DNA of 64,000 nt, taken from contig NZ_CP029481.1 of the NCBI RefSeq assembly GCF_003151255.1, positions 2,914,001 to 2,978,000 of the forward strand. The letters run 5' to 3'. Each line of letters starts with the position of its first letter. Within the stretch, counting starts at the first letter, position 1. Source of the stretch: Microvirga sp. 17 mud 1-3 (GTDB lineage: Bacteria > Pseudomonadota > Alphaproteobacteria > Rhizobiales > Beijerinckiaceae). Positions 45,277 to 54,876 of the stretch are shown here, in pieces. The notes under the pieces were generated by a model that worked only from the letters and a program-made list of their open reading frames with translations, searched no databases and had not been told where the DNA came from. The position numbers and the translations under genes were made by a program.

Positions 45277-48228
45277 TCAACCTGAAGATGCAACAAGGAC
45301 AGCCCGAAAAAGCTTGTGCACGTCGCTCCGGACGTCCTTGAGGCGGTCGAGCAGGGCTTGGGGCGTCGGCAGTCCGGCGACCGTCGCGAGCCTCTTCAGA
45401 AGCACGGGTGGGACCGAGGCGCCATCGAAGCGGCCCTCGATCATCAGGCGCTGCCACTGGAACAGGTCGCTCATAAGCATGTCGGCGTCTGTGAGGGTGG
45501 CCCCGTCGGCTTCTGAAATCAGGCCCGCTATCCGTGCGCGGGCAAGGACTTCCGCGGTCGTCGACCCCGGTATCGCCGGGATCCTGTCCGGATAGGCTAG
45601 GATGAGCGCCTGGGCGATGAAATCGAGATCCGTCAGGCCGCCGCGGGCCAGCTTCAGGTCCCAGGGGTCGCTGTCGCCTTTCTCGCGTCCGATCAGGTCA
45701 CGCATGGCGCGCACCTCGCGAAAGACATGCTTCGGATCCCGCGCCGTCGCCAGGATGGAGGCGATCAGGGTCGAGACCTCCGCGCCGAAATCCTCATCGC
45801 CGGCCAGAACCCGGGCCCGGGTGAGGGCCATGTGCTCCCAGAGATCCGCCTCCTCCTTCTGATAGGCGGCAAATCCTCTGATCTGCGAGGCGACGGGGCC
45901 CTTACCCCCCTGTGGACGGAGGCGCAGATCCACTTCGTAGAGGCGGCCGCGCCGGGTCGGCACCGTGAGCGCCGCCACGAGGCGTTGGGTGAGGCGTGTG
46001 TAGTAGACGACCGCGTCGAGCCTGCGCGGGCCGCTGCTCTCCCGGTCCTCCTCGTTGAAATCGTAGATGACGACGAGGTCGAGATCGGAGCCCGCCGTCA
46101 GCTCCCGCGAGCCCAGACGACCGAGGCCGAGGATGGCGATGCGTCCACCCGGCACCGTCCCATGATCGGCCTCGAACAGGGCACGCACCTGATCGAAGGA
46201 TGCGCGCAGGATCGCCCGCGCAATGGCCGCATAGGCCTGCCCTGCCTGTGTCGGCGAGAGGATACCGGAGAGAAGCCGGGCACCGGTGACAAAGCGCATC
46301 TGCCGCGCGGCGTCTCGGGCACGGTCGAGGAAATCCTCATAGTCGCCCGGCTGGCCGATCAGCTGCCTGACCTGCGCCTCGATGGCATCGTCATCGCTCA
46401 GCGGCTGACCGAAGGCCGGATCGATCAGCGCATCGAGAACATGAGGCGATTGTGCCACCGTGTCGGCGAGGCGCGGCGCGGTGCCGAGAAGGTCAGCGAA
46501 AAGCAGGCGCAGGCGGTCATGGGATTGGAGAATGGTGAGAAGCTCCACGGCTGCGGGCATGCGCCCGAAGGCCCGGTCGAGCGCTGCGAGCGCGCCATCA
46601 GGATCGGCGGTTCCGCCCAGGGCGGAAAGCAGCGCCGGGACGAGCTCGGTCAGAACCTCGCGGGCGCGGTTGCTCGTGATCGCAGAGCGGCGGCCGAAAT
46701 GCCAACCGCGGATCGTCTCGGCGACGCGGGCGGGATCGTGAAAGCCGAGACGCTCCAGGGTCGCCAGGGTGTCCGGGTCGTCGCTCGTGCCCGTGAAGAC
46801 GAGGTTGCCCACGTCGGAGGCGAGCTCCGGCCCCTCCTCGAACAGAAGCGCGTAATGCCCCTGTACGATGCGCGCCTGCTCGGTGAGCGCATTGGCGAAA
46901 GCCTTGAGCGTGGGATAGCCGCAGAACTTCGCGAAACGGGTCAGCTCCTCCTCGTCGGCGGGCAGGCGCTGTGTCTGCTCGTCGGCCACCATCTGAAGGC
47001 GATGCTCGATGCCGCGCAGGAAGCGGTAGGCATGGGATAGCTCGTCCCTCGCCTGCTCGGTGATCCAGCCCTCTTCGTGAAGCGCGCGCAGCATGTCGAG
47101 GGTGCGGCGTCCCCGCAGGGCCGGGCGGCGCCCGCCGAAAACGAGCTGCTGCGTCTGTACGAAGAACTCGATCTCGCGTATGCCGCCACGCCCGAGCTTG
47201 ATGTCGTGGCCGGCGACCGCAATCTCGTCATGCCCGCGCACCGCATGGATCTGCCGCTTCATCGCATGCACATCCGCAATGGACGCGAAGTCGAAATACT
47301 TGCGCCAGATGAAAGGGCGCAGGTCGTCGAGGAACCGTTCGCCGAGTGCGAGATCGCCCGCCACCGGCCGGGCCTTGATGAGCGCCGCGCGCTCCCAGTT
47401 CTGGCCGACCGTTTCGTAATAGGTATAGGCCGAGGGCAGCGACACCGCGGTCGGCGTCGAGCCGGGATCCGGGCGCAGGCGATAATCGACCCGGTGCACG
47501 TAGCCATCCGGCGTACGCTCCTGCAGAAGCTTTGCGAGCTGCTGGGCAACGCGGGTGTAGAAGGTCGCGGCTTCCGTATTGTCGGATAGGGCCTCAGTGG
47601 CGGAATCGAAGAACACCACGAGGTCGATGTCGCTCGAATAGTTGAGTTCCCCTGCCCCGTGCTTGCCGAGCGCCAGAACCGTGAAGCCCGAGCCTTCGCC
47701 CGGCGCATCAGGATCCTTCAGGATAATGCGGCCGAGATCCGCCATCTCGGTGAGAACGAGGTTGACGCCGCCGCTCACTGAGGCATCCGCGAATTCCGAC
47801 AGGGCCTGCGTGACCTCCTCCACGCTCCAGACCCCGCCGATATCGGCGAGCGCTACGAGCAGCGCATGGGTGTTACGGTTGTGACGGAAGAGGCGCACCA
47901 CCTCGTCGCGGGGGATTTCGCCCGCCTTGAAGCGGCGGAAGAGATTAGCCTGGTCGTGAACGACGGCGCGGTGGGTTTCCTCAGGAGAGGCTGCCATCAG
48001 GGCCGCAAGGCGGGCCGGCTCATTCCGGATCAGCTGCCAGAGAAAGGCGGAATGATCGGCGAGCGACAGGAGCAGGTCGCGCGGGAGCCCCTCCCCCAGA
48101 GCGATGGCGTCGGGTGTGTCGGCGACTCGCTCGTTGAAATCCGCCAGCTGGGCCTTGGCCTTCCGGCGGTCCGACACGGGCGGCGCCTGCCTCAGGCGGT
48201 CAAGAAGGGAAAGGCTGGGGTCAGACAC
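45277..48228 (-). CDS. glnE: glutamine synthetase adenylyltransferase/adenylyl-removing enzyme
   Basis: A 983-residue two-headed enzyme that attaches AMP to glutamine synthetase or removes it, according to PII state. The N-terminal nucleotidyltransferase has L-G-K-H-G-A-G-E-L-N-Y-S-S-D-I-D-L and the C-terminal one L-G-R-L-G-S-R-E-L-T-A-G-S-D-L-D-L; each has a helical domain after it. The length is typical. It ends a minus-strand run with a two-component pair and an HtrA protease, an order I associate with Rhizobiales. Confidence 0.96.
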   Translation of the reverse strand: MSDPSLSLLDRLRQAPPVSDRRKAKAQLADFNERVADTPDAIALGEGLPRDLLLSLADHSAFLWQLIRNEPARLAALMAASPEETHRAVVHDQANLFRRFKAGEIPRDEVVRLFRHNRNTHALLVALADIGGVWSVEEVTQALSEFADASVSGGVNLVLTEMADLGRIILKDPDAPGEGSGFTVLALGKHGAGELNYSSDIDLVVFFDSATEALSDNTEAATFYTRVAQQLAKLLQERTPDGYVHRVDYRLRPDPGSTPTAVSLPSAYTYYETVGQNWERAALIKARPVAGDLALGERFLDDLRPFIWRKYFDFASIADVHAMKRQIHAVRGHDEIAVAGHDIKLGRGGIREIEFFVQTQQLVFGGRRPALRGRRTLDMLRALHEEGWITEQARDELSHAYRFLRGIEHRLQMVADEQTQRLPADEEELTRFAKFCGYPTLKAFANALTEQARIVQGHYALLFEEGPELASDVGNLVFTGTSDDPDTLATLERLGFHDPARVAETIRGWHFGRRSAITSNRAREVLTELVPALLSALGGTADPDGALAALDRAFGRMPAAVELLTILQSHDRLRLLFADLLGTAPRLADTVAQSPHVLDALIDPAFGQPLSDDDAIEAQVRQLIGQPGDYEDFLDRARDAARQMRFVTGARLLSGILSPTQAGQAYAAIARAILRASFDQVRALFEADHGTVPGGRIAILGLGRLGSRELTAGSDLDLVVIYDFNEEDRESSGPRRLDAVVYYTRLTQRLVAALTVPTRRGRLYEVDLRLRPQGGKGPVASQIRGFAAYQKEEADLWEHMALTRARVLAGDEDFGAEVSTLIASILATARDPKHVFREVRAMRDLIGREKGDSDPWDLKLARGGLTDLDFIAQALILAYPDRIPAIPGSTTAEVLARARIAGLISEADGATLTDADMLMSDLFQWQRLMIEGRFDGASVPPVLLKRLATVAGLPTPQALLDRLKDVRSDVHKLFRAVLVASSG

Positions 48229-48317
48229 GGTGGCTCCGGGAAACGCTCATGCCGGGCCAGTCTCCACGGCAGGCGATGGGAGGCAACCGAAATATGTGCT
48301 CCCGTCCCGCCCGGGTT

Positions 48318-49766
48318 TTAGGCAGCTGCCCCCGAACCGAGCAGGGGCACACCGGACGTCCGTAACGGCAGGACGAGCACGGCCCGGAGACCCGGACCGT
48401 TATCCTCCAGCCGCAAGACGCCCCCGTGTAACCTTGCGACGGCCGTGGCAAGGCTCAGTCCCAGGCCGAAGCCGGGGCGCGAGCGGGCCGTCTCCAGGCG
48501 CACGAACCGTTCGAGCACATGGCCGCGCTCCGCCTCCGGAATACCGGCCCCGCGATCCGCCACCACAACCTCCACCGAGGAGCCGACCCGTCGCGCCGCG
48601 ACTGCGATGGGCCGAGCCGGACCGCCGTCGTCCGGCGGCGCGCCATATTTCAGGGCATTGTCGAGGAGATTGGCGACAGCCTGCCCCAGGAGTTCGCGGC
48701 TGCCGTGGATCGGCAGATCGTCCTCCACCTGGATCTCGAGCGGGATGCCGGCTTCCTCGGCGAGGGCCTCGTAAAGTTCGGCGACATCGCGCACCGCCTC
48801 CGCCGCATCGAAATCGGACAGCCCCTCCCGGGCATTGCCGGCCTCCAGCCGTGCGATCATCAGGAGCGCGTTGAAAATCCGGATGAGGTTGTCGCTCTCC
48901 TCGATATTGGTTTCGAGCGCGGTCTTGAGTTCCTCGGGTGTCTTGGCGAGGCGCAGGGCCTCGTCGGCCTTGTTGCGCATGCGCGTGAGCGGCGTCTTGA
49001 GGTCGTGAGCGATGTTGTCGGACACCTCACGCATGCCGTGCATCAATTCGCCGATGCGATCCAGCATGTTGTTGAGGTTGTTCGCGAGGCGGTCGAGCTC
49101 GTCACCGGTCCCGGCCACTCTCAGCCGGCCGCTGAGGTCGCCCGCCATGATGACCCGGGTGGTCTCCGTCATGTCGTCGATGCGCTTGAGAACCCGACGC
49201 GTGATGAACCACGCCCCGCCGCAGCCGAGCACGCTGATGAACAGAAGCGAATAGCCGAAAGCGCGGCGGATCACGTTGCGCAGGCGGGCGCTCTCCTCCA
49301 TGTCGCGCCCTACGAGCAGGCGAAAGCCGCCGGGCAGCAGATAGACCCGCACAAGCGCGTGGCTCGGCGGCGCGTCCGCATCCTCCGTGCGGGCGTAATC
49401 GGTCTCGAACTGGCCGGGCTGGTCGATCACACCGGGCGGCAGGGCGCCCACATTGCCGGCGATCTTCTCGCCCGTATTCGTCGTGACGAGGTAAAGGGAC
49501 GCGCCCGGCGCGCGGGAGCGCCGCTCGACGATGTTGACGAGGCGGCGCAGGCCGCCGATGCGGTATTGCTCGGACAGGCCGTTGATCTCGGCGTCGATGG
49601 TGGAGGCGAACTGGTCGGAGAGCAGGCGCTGTGCGTTCCAGGCCACGTAGCCGAGAGCCGCAAACGCGAAGAGCGCGAAAACCAGGAGATACGCGAAGGA
49701 CAGCTTGAAAGCGGTGGTGCGGAAGAGTGCTCCGAGGGCCGACATCGCGGACGCGGCCCTGGTCAT
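48318..49766 (-). CDS. two-component sensor histidine kinase
   Basis: A 482-residue kinase with transmembrane segments near 17-42 and 170-190, a periplasmic loop between, a HAMP domain, HisKA with D-N-I-A-H-D-L-K-T-P-L-T-R-M, and HATPase_c with L-L-D-N-A-L-K-Y-G-A-P, D-R-G-A-G-I-P-E-A and G-F-G-L-G-L-S. Its ATG overlaps the stop of the regulator gene by 4 bases, so the pair is made together. Its signal is not known. Confidence 0.92.
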   Translation of the reverse strand: MTRAASAMSALGALFRTTAFKLSFAYLLVFALFAFAALGYVAWNAQRLLSDQFASTIDAEINGLSEQYRIGGLRRLVNIVERRSRAPGASLYLVTTNTGEKIAGNVGALPPGVIDQPGQFETDYARTEDADAPPSHALVRVYLLPGGFRLLVGRDMEESARLRNVIRRAFGYSLLFISVLGCGGAWFITRRVLKRIDDMTETTRVIMAGDLSGRLRVAGTGDELDRLANNLNNMLDRIGELMHGMREVSDNIAHDLKTPLTRMRNKADEALRLAKTPEELKTALETNIEESDNLIRIFNALLMIARLEAGNAREGLSDFDAAEAVRDVAELYEALAEEAGIPLEIQVEDDLPIHGSRELLGQAVANLLDNALKYGAPPDDGGPARPIAVAARRVGSSVEVVVADRGAGIPEAERGHVLERFVRLETARSRPGFGLGLSLATAVARLHGGVLRLEDNGPGLRAVLVLPLRTSGVPLLGSGAAA

Positions 49767-50461
49767 TCCTCACCCTCTGCAGGCCCGACCCGCACCGTGT
49801 ACCCGGCGCCCCGAATGGTGTGGATGAGCGGCTTGTCGAAGCCCTTGTCGATCTTGGCCCGAAGCCGCGACACGTGAACGTCGATCACGTTGGTCTGCGG
49901 ATCGAAATGATAGTCCCACACATGCTCCAGGAGCATGGTGCGCGTCACTACCTGATTGGCGTTCTTCATGAGGTATTCGAGCAGACGGAATTCGCGCGGC
50001 TGCAGCGCGATTTCCTGCCCTGAGCGCGTCACCCGGTGCGACAGGCGGTCGAGTTCGAGATCCGCGACGCGGTACGTTGTGGGCTCGGCATTCGGCGCCG
50101 CGGCCCGGCGACGGGAGAGCACCTCGACCCGGGCGAGAAGCTCCGAGAACGCATAGGGCTTGGGCAAATAATCGTCCCCACCGGCGCGCAGGCCCTTCAC
50201 CCGGTCGTCGACCTGGCCGAGAGCCGAGAGGATCAGGACGGGGGTCTCGACCTTCTGCTCTCGCAACGAGCGAATGAGCGACAGCCCGTCGAGCTTGGGC
50301 AGCATGCGGTCGACCACCAGCACGTCGTAGTCGCCAGCCTCGGCCATGGCATAGCCGTCAAGCCCGTCCGCTGCCTGATCGGCAACGTGGCCCGCTTCCC
50401 GAAACGCCTTGACGAGGTAGGAGGCCGCCTCACGGTCGTCCTCTATGATCAGAATCCGCAT
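49763..50461 (-). CDS. OmpR-family response regulator
   Basis: A 232-residue regulator. The receiver domain has the acidic pair I-E-D-D, the phospho-Asp in V-V-D-R-M-L-P, and Lys in Y-L-P-K-P-Y. The C-terminal winged helix has L-Q-P-R-E-F-R-L-L-E-Y-L and V-I-D-V-H-V-S-R-L-R. I use the Met at 50461 (M-R-I-L-I-I-E-D-D); the longer frame adds an unlikely leader. Paired with the kinase at 48318. Confidence 0.93.
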   Translation of the reverse strand: MRILIIEDDREAASYLVKAFREAGHVADQAADGLDGYAMAEAGDYDVLVVDRMLPKLDGLSLIRSLREQKVETPVLILSALGQVDDRVKGLRAGGDDYLPKPYAFSELLARVEVLSRRRAAAPNAEPTTYRVADLELDRLSHRVTRSGQEIALQPREFRLLEYLMKNANQVVTRTMLLEHVWDYHFDPQTNVIDVHVSRLRAKIDKGFDKPLIHTIRGAGYTVRVGPAEGEE

Positions 50462-50623
50462 GGCGATGCTTATAGCAAAAGATGTCGTCAGCAAAAATGA
50501 GCCCGGCGGCAGACCGGCCCTGGAGGGGGAGACCGATCTGCCGCGGGCGAAGATGCCGGGCCCGACGCGAGGGACATGCGGCTGGGGGAGAGCCCGGCAT
50601 CCATCTTGTCGCCTCGGAGCGCG

Positions 50624-51832
50624 TTACGCACCCTTCGGCTGAGTTGCGACTTCCAGGGTAACGGTCCGTTCCTTGCCGTCCCGGTAGAGGGTGAGGGTCA
50701 GGCTCTTGCCCGGGGCGACCTGGGCCACCTTGCGGGAGAGGTCCTTGGCCTCCTTGATGGTCTCGCCGTCGACCGCCACGATGGTGTCGCCGGTCTTGAC
50801 GCCCGCCTTCTCGGCCGGGCTGCCCTTTACGGTGTCGGCCACGAGGGCGCCCTTGGGCTCCTTCAGGCCGATCGCCTCGGCAATTTCCTTGGTCACCGGC
50901 TGCATCTGCACGCCGATGAAGCCGCGGGTGACGGTGCCCTTGTCCTTCAGGGACGCGACCACCTGCTCGACCGTGCTGGCCGGGATCGCGAACGCAATGC
51001 CGACGCTGCCGCCGGAGGGCGAGAAGATCGCGGTGTTCACACCCACGACCTCGCCCGCGAGGTTGAAGGTCGGCCCGCCCGAATTGCCCTTGTTCACGGG
51101 CGCATCGATCTGGATGAAGTCGTCATAGGGGCCCGCGCCGATGTCGCGGTGCTGGGCCGACACGATACCGGCCGTGACCGTGCCGCCGAGGCCGAACGGA
51201 TTGCCGACCGCCAGCACCCAGTCGCCGATCCGCGCCTTCTGGGGGGCGAGGCGGACGTACGGGAAGTCGCTGCCGCCATCGACCTTGATCAGGGCGAGGT
51301 CGGTCTTCGGGTCGGTGCCGATCACCTTGGCGCTCAGCTCCTTGCCGTCGTCCATGGTCACGGTCACCGAGGAGGCGTTCTCGACCACGTGGTTGTTGGT
51401 TACCGCATAGCCGTCAGCCGAGATGAAGAAGCCGGAGCCGAGAGCCTGGCCGAACTGGCGCGGCTGCTGGCCGCGTCCGCGCGGGCCGCCCTGGTTCGGG
51501 AACTGGTCAGGAAGCTGGCGGAAGAACTTCTGGATGCCGGGAGGCAGGTCGTGCATGCCGAACTGGTCTTCGTCATCGCCCTGGTCGCGGCTCGCCACGT
51601 TCTGGACCTTGACCTTGACGGAGATCACCGCGGGCTTCACCCGGTCGATCACGTCCGCGAAGGACGGCATGCCCTGGACAGGCTGCGCCATCGACCGCAG
51701 TTCCGCATGGGCTGGGTTGGGGGCAACGAGGCCGGTCTCGACGGCTCCGCCGGCGATCAGGGCGGCGACAGCGGCGGCACCGAGCCATTTCGTCATGCGC
51801 TTGCGGGCAGGCGTGGAAGCTTTGTCCAACAT
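50624..51832 (-). CDS. HtrA/Do-family periplasmic serine protease, single PDZ
   Basis: A 402-residue envelope protease. An N-terminal signal-anchor (about 15-43) is followed by the trypsin-like domain with His148 (V-T-N-N-H-V-V), Asp near 178 (K-T-D-L-A-L-I) and Ser near 252 (G-N-S-G-G-P-T). One PDZ domain (about 300-395, G-F-I-G-V-Q-M-Q-P-V) ends the protein. DegP of many rhizobia has two PDZ domains and about 500 residues, so this one is short, more DegS-like in build. It follows ccmH and precedes the two-component pair. Confidence 0.93.
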   Translation of the reverse strand: MLDKASTPARKRMTKWLGAAAVAALIAGGAVETGLVAPNPAHAELRSMAQPVQGMPSFADVIDRVKPAVISVKVKVQNVASRDQGDDEDQFGMHDLPPGIQKFFRQLPDQFPNQGGPRGRGQQPRQFGQALGSGFFISADGYAVTNNHVVENASSVTVTMDDGKELSAKVIGTDPKTDLALIKVDGGSDFPYVRLAPQKARIGDWVLAVGNPFGLGGTVTAGIVSAQHRDIGAGPYDDFIQIDAPVNKGNSGGPTFNLAGEVVGVNTAIFSPSGGSVGIAFAIPASTVEQVVASLKDKGTVTRGFIGVQMQPVTKEIAEAIGLKEPKGALVADTVKGSPAEKAGVKTGDTIVAVDGETIKEAKDLSRKVAQVAPGKSLTLTLYRDGKERTVTLEVATQPKGA

Positions 51833-51948
51833 GGTCTGTCTCTCCTCGAAGAACCTTTTGGGTTCGTGATGAGAGCAAACATGGTCCCTCCCCCCTTACG
51901 GTACACTCACCTGGGCATGAAATGTTCGTAAGGTTGGGGCGGCCCCCT

Positions 51949-52398
51949 TCAGTCCCGCTTCAGCAGGGCCTCGAGCGCTCTGCGCTCGTCCTCGTCGAGG
52001 GTGGCGCTCGCCCTGGGGCGGCGCCTCAGATGGATGAAAGCGCCGATGGCCCCGCAGATCAGGACCAGGAGCGGCGCCAGCCAGAGCAGGAGGTTGTGGG
52101 CGCTGAAGGTCGGCTTCAGGAGCACGAATTCGCCGTAGCGCTGGACGAGGAAATCTCTGACCTGCCGGTCGGTGTCGCCGGCCGCGAGCCGCTCGCGCAC
52201 GAGGAGTCGCAGGTCCCGGGCGAGCTGGGCGTCGGAATCGTCGATGGACTGGTTCTGGCAGACCATGCAGCGCAGCCCCGCCGAGATCTCGCGGGCGCGA
52301 TGCTCCAGCACCGGGTCCTTCATCACCTCGTCGGGCTGTACCGCGAGGGCCTGGCCGCAGAGGATGAGGGCCACAAGGAATGCGAGAACGATCCGCAT
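51949..52398 (-). CDS. ccmH: cytochrome c maturation protein CcmH
   Basis: A 149-residue membrane-anchored thiol protein. A signal peptide (1-19) and the active site L-R-C-M-V-C-Q-N-Q-S-I-D-D-S-D-A mark CcmH/CycL, which reduces apocytochrome c cysteines for heme attachment. One C-terminal membrane helix (about 105-125) follows. It begins 3 bases after ccmF. Confidence 0.96.
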   Translation of the reverse strand: MRIVLAFLVALILCGQALAVQPDEVMKDPVLEHRAREISAGLRCMVCQNQSIDDSDAQLARDLRLLVRERLAAGDTDRQVRDFLVQRYGEFVLLKPTFSAHNLLLWLAPLLVLICGAIGAFIHLRRRPRASATLDEDERRALEALLKRD

Positions 52399-52401
52399 CG
52401 T

Positions 52402-54384
52402 CTACTCCGCCGGAACCGGGGCCACGGGCCCGGTCTTCGCGCGCGCCGGGGCGGCGATCCGCAGGCGGCGGTCCGTCAGCGACAGGGCGCCGCCGAGGGC
52501 CATCACGACCGCGCCGAGCCAGATGAGCAGCACGAGCGGCTTGTAGTAGAGCCTTACGCCCAGCGACCCGTCGGGCTGCATCTCACCGAGGCTTACATAG
52601 ACCTGGCTCAGGCCCGAGGTCAGAATGCCGGCCTCCGTGGTCGGCATGCCGCGGGTCACGTAGAGACGCTTCATGCTCTCCACCGTCCCGACCTCGCGGC
52701 CGCTCCGGAACACCCGGAAGAGCGCCGCATCCTCGCGGTAATTGTCCGCCTGACGCGGCACGATGCGCTCCAGGCGCATTTCATAAGGTCCGGCGCCGAG
52801 ACGATCCCCTGTCTTCAGGGTGCCGAGGGTCTCCACGTCCCAGGCCGTGAACGAGATGCCGAGCACAACGAGGCCGACGCCCGCATGGGCGATCACCGTG
52901 CCCCAGGTGGAGCGCGGCAGGCCGCGGGCCTTCGCCCAGGCGATGCTCAGAGGCTTTCCGCGGGTCCACGAGCGGGTGACGATCTCGTTGAGGGAGCCGA
53001 GAATCAGGAAGACGCCGAGCCCGATGCCGAACGGCGCTCCGACGGGGCCGCCATGGGTGTAGGCGAGGATGACGAGGACGACGAGAAGCGACAGGCCGAA
53101 AGCCGCATAGAGCCGCTGGGCCGTGCCAAGGAAGTTCCCGCGCTTCCAGGCCAGGGTTTGCCCGAAGGGCAGGAGCAGGAGCAGCGGCAGGATGAGGGGC
53201 AGGAAGGTGGCGTTGAAGAACGGCGCGCCCACGGAGATCTTATCACCGGTCAGCACCTCGAGCGCGAGGGGATAGAGCGTGCCGATGAAGACCGTCGCAC
53301 AGGCGCTCGCGAGAAAGAGGTTGTTCACCACCAGCGCGCCTTCCCGCGAGATGGGGGCAAACAGGCCGCCCTGCTGGAGCATCGGTGCCCGCCAGGCGAA
53401 GAGCGCGAGCGATCCGCCGATGAAGACGATGAGGATGCCCAGAATGAAGGTGCCGCGGGCCGGATCCACCGCGAAGGAATGAACCGAAGTCAGGACGCCG
53501 GAACGCACGAGGAAAGTGCCGAGGAGCGAGAGCGAGAAGGTCAGGATGGCGAGCAGGATCGTCCACACCTTCAGGGCATCGCGCTTCTCCATCACAACGG
53601 TGGAATGAAGAAGGGCCGTGCCGGCGAGCCACGGCATGAGGGAGGCGTTCTCGACCGGATCCCAGAACCACCAGCCACCCCAGCCGAGTTCGTAATAGGC
53701 CCAGTAGGACCCCATGGCGATGCCGAGCGTCAGGAAGCACCAGGCGGCGAGCGTCCAGGGGCGGACGATCCTGGCCCAGACCGCGTCGATGCGCCCGTCG
53801 ATCAGGGCCGCGCAGGCGAACGCGAACGAAACCGAGAAGCCCACATAGCCGATGTAGAGAAGCGGCGGGTGGATCGCGAGACCGGGATCTTGCAGGAGCG
53901 GGTTGAGGTCCTGCCCCTCAGGTGCCCCCGGCACAAGACGCCGGAAGGGGTTCGAGGTCATGAGGATGAACAGCAGGAACGCCACCGTGATGGCGGCCTG
54001 AACCGCCAGGGTGTTGGCCTGGAGCCGCGCCGGGATGCTGTTGCGCGCCAGCGCCACCACGCCTCCGAAGAGGCAGAGGATCAGCACCCACAGGAGCATC
54101 GAGCCTTCGTGGTTCCCCCACACGCCGGAGATCTTGTAGATCAGCGGCTTGGTCGAGTGGGAATTCTCGACGACGTTGAGCACCGAGAAGTCGGACGTCA
54201 CATACGCCATTGTCAGGGCCAGGAACGCGAAGGTCACGCAGCCCAGCACGGCGAGCGCCGAGGACGGTGCTACCGCCATCAGCACAGGATCGTTCGCCCG
54301 CGCGCCCCAGAGCGGGACGACGAACTGGATCAGGGACAGGCCCAGCGCTAGCGCGAGCGCGAAATGTCCGGCCTCGACCAACAC
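52402..54384 (-). CDS. ccmF: heme lyase subunit CcmF
   Basis: A 660-residue inner-membrane protein with about 15 helices. The tryptophan-rich heme-handling motif W-G-G-W-W-F-W-D-P-V-E-N-A-S-L-M-P-W and the loop with W-G-N-H-E-G-S are diagnostic. It attaches heme from CcmE to apocytochrome c with CcmH and CcmI. It begins 12 bases after ccmE. Confidence 0.97.
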   Translation of the reverse strand: MLVEAGHFALALALGLSLIQFVVPLWGARANDPVLMAVAPSSALAVLGCVTFAFLALTMAYVTSDFSVLNVVENSHSTKPLIYKISGVWGNHEGSMLLWVLILCLFGGVVALARNSIPARLQANTLAVQAAITVAFLLFILMTSNPFRRLVPGAPEGQDLNPLLQDPGLAIHPPLLYIGYVGFSVSFAFACAALIDGRIDAVWARIVRPWTLAAWCFLTLGIAMGSYWAYYELGWGGWWFWDPVENASLMPWLAGTALLHSTVVMEKRDALKVWTILLAILTFSLSLLGTFLVRSGVLTSVHSFAVDPARGTFILGILIVFIGGSLALFAWRAPMLQQGGLFAPISREGALVVNNLFLASACATVFIGTLYPLALEVLTGDKISVGAPFFNATFLPLILPLLLLLPFGQTLAWKRGNFLGTAQRLYAAFGLSLLVVLVILAYTHGGPVGAPFGIGLGVFLILGSLNEIVTRSWTRGKPLSIAWAKARGLPRSTWGTVIAHAGVGLVVLGISFTAWDVETLGTLKTGDRLGAGPYEMRLERIVPRQADNYREDAALFRVFRSGREVGTVESMKRLYVTRGMPTTEAGILTSGLSQVYVSLGEMQPDGSLGVRLYYKPLVLLIWLGAVVMALGGALSLTDRRLRIAAPARAKTGPVAPVPAE

Positions 54385-54396
54385 GGAGGCAACTCC

Positions 54397-54876
54397 CTAG
54401 TTCTGCTGCGTCGGCTCGGACGCCTTCGCTTCACCCTGCCAATGGCCCTGGCGCTTGAGAGCGTCGGCCACCTCGCGGGGCATGTAATTCTCGTCGTGCT
54501 TGGCAAGCACCGTGTCGGCCCGGAACACGCCGGACGAGTCCAGGCGCCCTTCGGTGACGACCCCCTGCCCTTCCCGGAACAGGTCCGGAAGAAGGCCCTG
54601 GTAATGCACCCGGATCGAGCTCTGGGCGTCCATGACCTCGAAATCCACCTGCTGATTGTCGCTGCGCCGCACGGAGCCCTCCTTCACGAGGCCGCCGAGG
54701 CGGAAGCGGGTGCCGGGCGCCACGTTCTTGGCCTGCACGTCGGCAGGCGAGTTGAAGAACACGATGGTGTCGTTCATCGCATAAAGCACGAGGCCGAGCG
54801 CGACCGCCAGGACGCAGCCGGCGACGGCGATGATGGTGAGGCGACGGGTCTTTCGAGTTCGGATCTTGCGGGTCAT
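54397..54876 (-). CDS. ccmE: heme chaperone CcmE
   Basis: A 159-residue, membrane-anchored heme carrier. One N-terminal helix (about 12-33) is followed by an OB-fold domain. The heme-binding motif is H-D-E-N-Y-M-P, with the covalent His and the conserved Tyr. The ATG overlaps the stop of ccmI by 4 bases. Confidence 0.96.
   Translation of the reverse strand: MTRKIRTRKTRRLTIIAVAGCVLAVALGLVLYAMNDTIVFFNSPADVQAKNVAPGTRFRLGGLVKEGSVRRSDNQQVDFEVMDAQSSIRVHYQGLLPDLFREGQGVVTEGRLDSSGVFRADTVLAKHDENYMPREVADALKRQGHWQGEAKASEPTQQN

Noticed and set aside
51922..54351. An 809-codon open frame on the plus strand
   Set aside because: It is antisense to ccmH and ccmF, which have firm motifs. Its product is a low-complexity run of Glu, Arg, Gln and Gly typical of GC-rich shadow frames.
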